A DNA stretch of 8,524 nt from Actinomycetes bacterium (GTDB lineage Bacteria; Actinomycetota; Actinomycetes; Actinomycetales; Microbacteriaceae): positions 1-8,524 of the forward strand of contig JAEWKY010000151.1 of NCBI GenBank assembly GCA_023457615.1. The letters run 5' to 3'. A model generated the notes under the pieces. The model saw only the letters and a list, made by a program, of their open reading frames with translations. It searched no databases and was not told where the DNA came from. A program made the position numbers and the translations under genes. Shown here in pieces: positions 6,232 through 8,524 of the stretch. Every line of letters begins with the position of its first letter. Position 1 is the stretch's first letter.

Positions 6232-7076
6232 GGCGGATGCGGTGCGCGGCGATCGTGCTCGCCGCGCTCGCCGCGGCCCTCGCCGGCTGCGCCCCGACCC
6301 CTCCCGCGCTGCCCGACGGCGTGACCGTGCTCGTCTACCAGCCCCGGCCCGACGTCGCCGCGGGGCGGCTCGCGATCCAGGTGGCCAACGCCGGGGAGGA
6401 CGCCGTCGAGGTCACCGCCGCCCGGCTCGTCTCCCCCGACTTCGCCGACGACGTCGTGTGGCCGGGCGACACCGCGACCGTGCAGCCCGGGCTGCGCCTC
6501 GACCTCCGCGCGCCGATCCCCGGCTTCACCTGCACCGCCGAGCCCCACGTGCGCGCCGAGCTCGAGGTCGCGACGGCCGCCGGCGTCGCGACCGGCACCG
6601 TCGACGTCGACGACCCCTACGAGCTCGTGCCGCGCCTGCACGCGGAGGGCTGCGTCGGCGCGGCGATCGCCGAGATCGCGACCCTCACGCCGCGCGAGGT
6701 GGTCGTCCCCGCCGGGCAGGAGCCCGCCGTCCTCGTGGTCGACGTCGCGCCCACCGGGGCTCCCGGCACGGTCGAGATCGTCGGAGTGCGCGGCACGACC
6801 CTCCTGCAGCCCGCCGACGCCGGGGTCTCGACGCCCGAGCTCGCTCTCGGCGTGCCGCTGGACGCGACGGGCCCGCACGAGCTGCGCGTGCCGCTGCTGC
6901 CGAACCGCTGCGACGCGCACGCGCTGGCCGAGGACAAGGTCGGCACGATCATCCCGTTCCTCGTCGACGCGGGCACCGCGGACGAGCCCGTGCGCTGGCT
7001 CCTGATCCTGCCGGACGAGCTGAAGAGCGCCCTCTACGGGTACTACTCCGCGTACTGCGAGCTCGACGCCGGGTGA
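6228..7076 (+). CDS. Secreted lipoprotein of unknown function with two similar beta-rich domains
   Basis: No family is recognised. From ATG 6228 the protein is 282 residues. The first 21 form a lipoprotein signal peptide: basic MRRMR, a hydrophobic alanine/leucine core, and the lipobox LAGC with C21 as the lipidated residue, so the mature protein should be anchored on the outer face of the membrane. The rest is rich in V/T/A alternation and predicted beta strands. Residues about 45-120 and 165-250 look like two related domains: each opens with a strand such as RLAIQVANAG or AVLVVDVAPTG and later has a Cys near a P-x-x-C or C-x-A pattern followed by an acidic strand. Four cysteines in the exported part (102, 142, 228, 277) could form two disulfides. 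The ATG overlaps the metX TGA, but a link to methionine synthesis is not implied. ATG 6237 is an alternative start with a shorter n-region. Confidence 0.8.
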   Translation: MRRMRCAAIVLAALAAALAGCAPTPPALPDGVTVLVYQPRPDVAAGRLAIQVANAGEDAVEVTAARLVSPDFADDVVWPGDTATVQPGLRLDLRAPIPGFTCTAEPHVRAELEVATAAGVATGTVDVDDPYELVPRLHAEGCVGAAIAEIATLTPREVVVPAGQEPAVLVVDVAPTGAPGTVEIVGVRGTTLLQPADAGVSTPELALGVPLDATGPHELRVPLLPNRCDAHALAEDKVGTIIPFLVDAGTADEPVRWLLILPDELKSALYGYYSAYCELDAG

Positions 7077-7092
7077 GGCGGGGCGGGCCGGA

Positions 7093-7112
7093 TCCGTCCG
7101 CGCGAGGACGGA
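7093..7112 (+). terminator. Possible weak terminator hairpin after the lipoprotein gene
   Basis: TCCGTCC at 7093-7099 pairs with GGACGGA at 7106-7112 around a 6-nt loop, 17 nt after the lipoprotein stop. There is no T-run after it, so termination activity is uncertain. Confidence 0.4.
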
Positions 7113-7115
7113 ACT

Positions 7116-7135
7116 GTACCCCGCGAGAGTACCCC
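7116..7135 (+). repeat. Short direct repeat GTACCCC in the kinase upstream region
   Basis: GTACCCC occurs at 7116-7122 and again at 7129-7135, 13 nt start to start. It lies upstream of a second, longer direct repeat and may be part of an operator. The motif is short enough that chance is not excluded. Confidence 0.35.
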
Positions 7136-7143
7136 TGCTCCGG

Positions 7144-7171
7144 GCGTGGCACCCCCCGTTCGCGTGGCACC
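7144..7171 (+). promoter_or_regulatory. Direct repeat GCGTGGCACC x2 before the histidine kinase gene, possible operator
   Basis: The 10-mer is exact at 7144-7153 and 7162-7171, 18 nt apart start to start, and ends 10 nt before ATG 7182. Its placement just upstream of a sensor kinase gene would suit a regulator binding site, including autoregulation by the cognate response regulator. The same bases would be coding if translation began at GTG 7146. Confidence 0.4.
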
Positions 7172-7181
7172 GTATGTCACG

Positions 7182-8372
7182 ATGAGCTTCGAAATGGACC
7201 TCATCAGCAAGGAGCGCGACCGGCTCCTCCAGCGCAGCGCCCGGGTCTACGGGTTGAGCTTCACCGCGGTCGCCGCCCTCTGCTTCGCGCTCCCGGGCGC
7301 ACTGCCGCTCCCGGTGCTGCTCATCGTGCTGCCGCTGCTCGTCATCCTCGCCGCGGCCCAGGTCGCACTCGGCCTCGCGCGCGGGCTGTGGTGGCCGGTG
7401 CTCGCGCTCGTCGCCGGCAACGGCGTGGTCGTGGCCGTCGGGCTCCTCGCGTCCCCGCCGAGCGATGCGGCCTCCCTCGGTCTCCTCCACCTCGGCGCCG
7501 CCGCCCTGCCGTCGACCGCCCTCGTCCTCACGACGTCGGTGCCGCGCATCGCGCTGCTCGCCGTCGGCGCGCTCGGCGGCGTCGGCGCCGTGGTCTTCGC
7601 CGAGATCGCCGACCCGGGCACGGCCCTCCGCAACGGCGGCACGGTGCTCGTCGGCTGGGGGCTCGCGGCCCTCATCACGGTGTGGATCAACGCGGGCGTC
7701 CCGCAGGTCGCGAAGCGCATCGCGAGCATCGGCCGCGCCCATCGCGCCGAGCGCCAGGCCAGCGAGCTCGAGGCGCAGCGCCGGCAGTCGGCGCGGCTGC
7801 TCCACGACACCGTGCTCGCGACGCTCACGCTGCTCGCGCACTCCGGCGTGGGCGTCAAGCCGCAGGCGCTGCGCGAGCAGGCCGGTGACGACGCCCGCCT
7901 GCTGCGCCAGCTGCGGCTCGGCACCGCGCCGGCACCCGCGGCCGAGGCGACCGAGACGGGCACGGTCCCCGTCCTGAACCCCGACGAGACGGTGCTCGGC
8001 ACCACGCTCGAATCCGTCAAGCAGCGCTTCGGGCGCATGGGCCTGACGGTGAGCTGGCACGGCACGGGACAGGTGCTGCTGCCGAGCCACGCGCTCGACG
8101 CGTTCCTGCTCGCGCTCGCCGAGTGCCTCGAGAACGTGCGTCGGCACTCCGGCGTCACGGAGGCGCACGTGACCATCACCGACGACGACAAGATGGTGCG
8201 CGCCCTCGTCACGGATGCCGGGGTCGGCTTCGACATCGCCGACGTCGACGAGGCGAAGCTCGGCTTCGCGGAGTCGGTCGTCGGCCGCCTGCGCGAGGTC
8301 GGCGGCAACGCGCGGCTGTTCTCGGCGCCGGGGTCCGGCACCACGGTGGCGCTGGAGGTGCCGCGAGTATGA
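7182..8372 (+). CDS. Membrane sensor histidine kinase (NarL/LiaS-like, HATPase_c)
   Basis: From ATG 7182 the protein is 396 residues. An N-terminal half with about six hydrophobic segments (roughly residues 24-170) has almost no extracytoplasmic domain, suggesting sensing within or at the membrane. A basic coiled linker (about 175-205) leads into a short dimerisation helix pair, with LLHDTVLATL at 206-215 making H208 the likely phosphoacceptor. After an alanine/proline-rich spacer (about 247-270), the ATP-binding domain shows an N-box ECLENVRRHSG (314-324), a G1 box TDAGVGFD (344-351), and a G2-like GSGTTVALEVP (384-394). This order fits the NarL/LiaS class of kinases, which normally pair with LuxR-type response regulators. 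None is in the window, but the coupled gene downstream continues past its edge. GTG 7146 would add 12 residues encoded by a direct repeat and is less likely. The stop overlaps the next ATG by ATGA. Confidence 0.88.
   Translation: MSFEMDLISKERDRLLQRSARVYGLSFTAVAALCFALPGALPLPVLLIVLPLLVILAAAQVALGLARGLWWPVLALVAGNGVVVAVGLLASPPSDAASLGLLHLGAAALPSTALVLTTSVPRIALLAVGALGGVGAVVFAEIADPGTALRNGGTVLVGWGLAALITVWINAGVPQVAKRIASIGRAHRAERQASELEAQRRQSARLLHDTVLATLTLLAHSGVGVKPQALREQAGDDARLLRQLRLGTAPAPAAEATETGTVPVLNPDETVLGTTLESVKQRFGRMGLTVSWHGTGQVLLPSHALDAFLLALAECLENVRRHSGVTEAHVTITDDDKMVRALVTDAGVGFDIADVDEAKLGFAESVVGRLREVGGNARLFSAPGSGTTVALEVPRV
8354..8358 (+). promoter_or_regulatory. Ribosome binding site of the gene starting at 8369
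   Basis: GGAGG lies 10 nt before ATG 8369, inside the last codons of the kinase gene. It supports translation of the overlapping downstream gene. Confidence 0.6.
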
Positions 8373-8524
8373 GCAAGAGCGACACCATCCAGTTCTCCCA
8401 GCCCGAGGAGAACACCCTCGGCGTCGTCGTCGGCAACGCCCGCCGCGCCGTGCAGTCGACGGCCCGGCGGCTCGGCCGCGCGGCGAGCGCGCACCGGGCG
8501 AGCCTCGGCACCGCGTTCCTCGGC
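8369..8524 (+). CDS. Unrecognised protein, N-terminal 52 residues (3' end outside window)
   Basis: The ATG overlaps the kinase TGA by four bases (ATGA) and has GGAGG 10 nt upstream, so it is very likely translated together with the kinase. The visible 52 residues begin MSKSDTIQFSQPEEN, then a segment with many arginines (about residues 25-43, including ARRAVQSTARRLGRAA), and end in RASLGTAFLG, which could be the beginning of a membrane helix. It lacks the hydrophobic strand and acidic pair expected at the start of a response regulator receiver domain, so it is probably not the cognate regulator itself. It may be an accessory membrane or regulatory component. No function is assigned. Confidence 0.7.
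   Translation, partial: MSKSDTIQFSQPEENTLGVVVGNARRAVQSTARRLGRAASAHRASLGTAFLG

Noticed and set aside
7146..7181. GTG 7146 as start of the kinase
   Set aside because: The 12 added residues come from the repeated 10-mer and are not typical of kinase N-termini. It stays possible because ATG 7182 also lacks a good Shine-Dalgarno.
5952..8168. A 738-codon minus-strand open frame over metX, the lipoprotein and the kinase
   Set aside because: Composition is low-complexity Arg/Gly/Glu/Asp with no recognisable motif, and it is antisense to genes with clear catalytic or signal motifs.
1..8524. tRNA, rRNA, CRISPR array, insertion sequence, integrase or phage genes
   Set aside because: No cloverleaf-like segment, regularly spaced repeat array, transposase motif or terminal inverted repeat pair was seen.

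Overview
The window is very GC-rich DNA (about 70% or more by eye) with strong G/C preference at third codon positions. Gene density is high, GTG starts occur, and there are several TAnnnT-like hexamers 6-7 nt upstream of start codons, as in leaderless transcripts. Together with the gene families this suggests an actinobacterium, most likely of the Microbacteriaceae. That family placement is inference, since no rRNA or other marker gene is present.

Layout. (1) 1-318: the 3' end of an MFS-type transporter gene whose last codons and stop lie inside a 24-bp-stem palindrome (258-321). This palindrome also sits at the convergent end of (2) a YdfG-like short-chain dehydrogenase on the minus strand (341-1120). 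(3) A 37-bp divergent promoter region separates it from a plus-strand run: a membrane acyltransferase-3 family protein (1158-2246), followed 4 nt later by an LhgO-type L-2-hydroxyglutarate oxidase/dehydrogenase (2251-3450). (4) 3558-6231: the two genes of homocysteine synthesis by direct sulfhydrylation, metY (O-acetylhomoserine sulfhydrylase) and metX (homoserine O-acetyltransferase). They are separated by 151 nt that contain a long imperfect palindrome. (5) 6228-7076: an unrecognised secreted lipoprotein whose ATG overlaps the metX stop. (6) 7182-8372: a membrane sensor histidine kinase with a NarL/LiaS-like core, preceded by a region with short direct repeats. Its stop overlaps the ATG of an unrecognised gene that runs off the window at 8524.

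How the genes work together. MetX makes O-acetyl-L-homoserine and MetY replaces the acetyl group with sulfide to give homocysteine, so 3558-6231 is a functional methionine-biosynthesis pair. LhgO recovers 2-oxoglutarate from L-2-hydroxyglutarate, and nothing next to it obviously shares that pathway. The kinase and the partial gene after it appear translationally coupled and probably form one signalling unit continuing past the window edge.

Most of the window is ordinary chromosomal gene content. The least explained parts are the two palindromic elements, the lipoprotein, the repeats before the kinase, and the small protein coupled to the kinase. No tRNA, rRNA, CRISPR array, insertion sequence or phage gene was seen.
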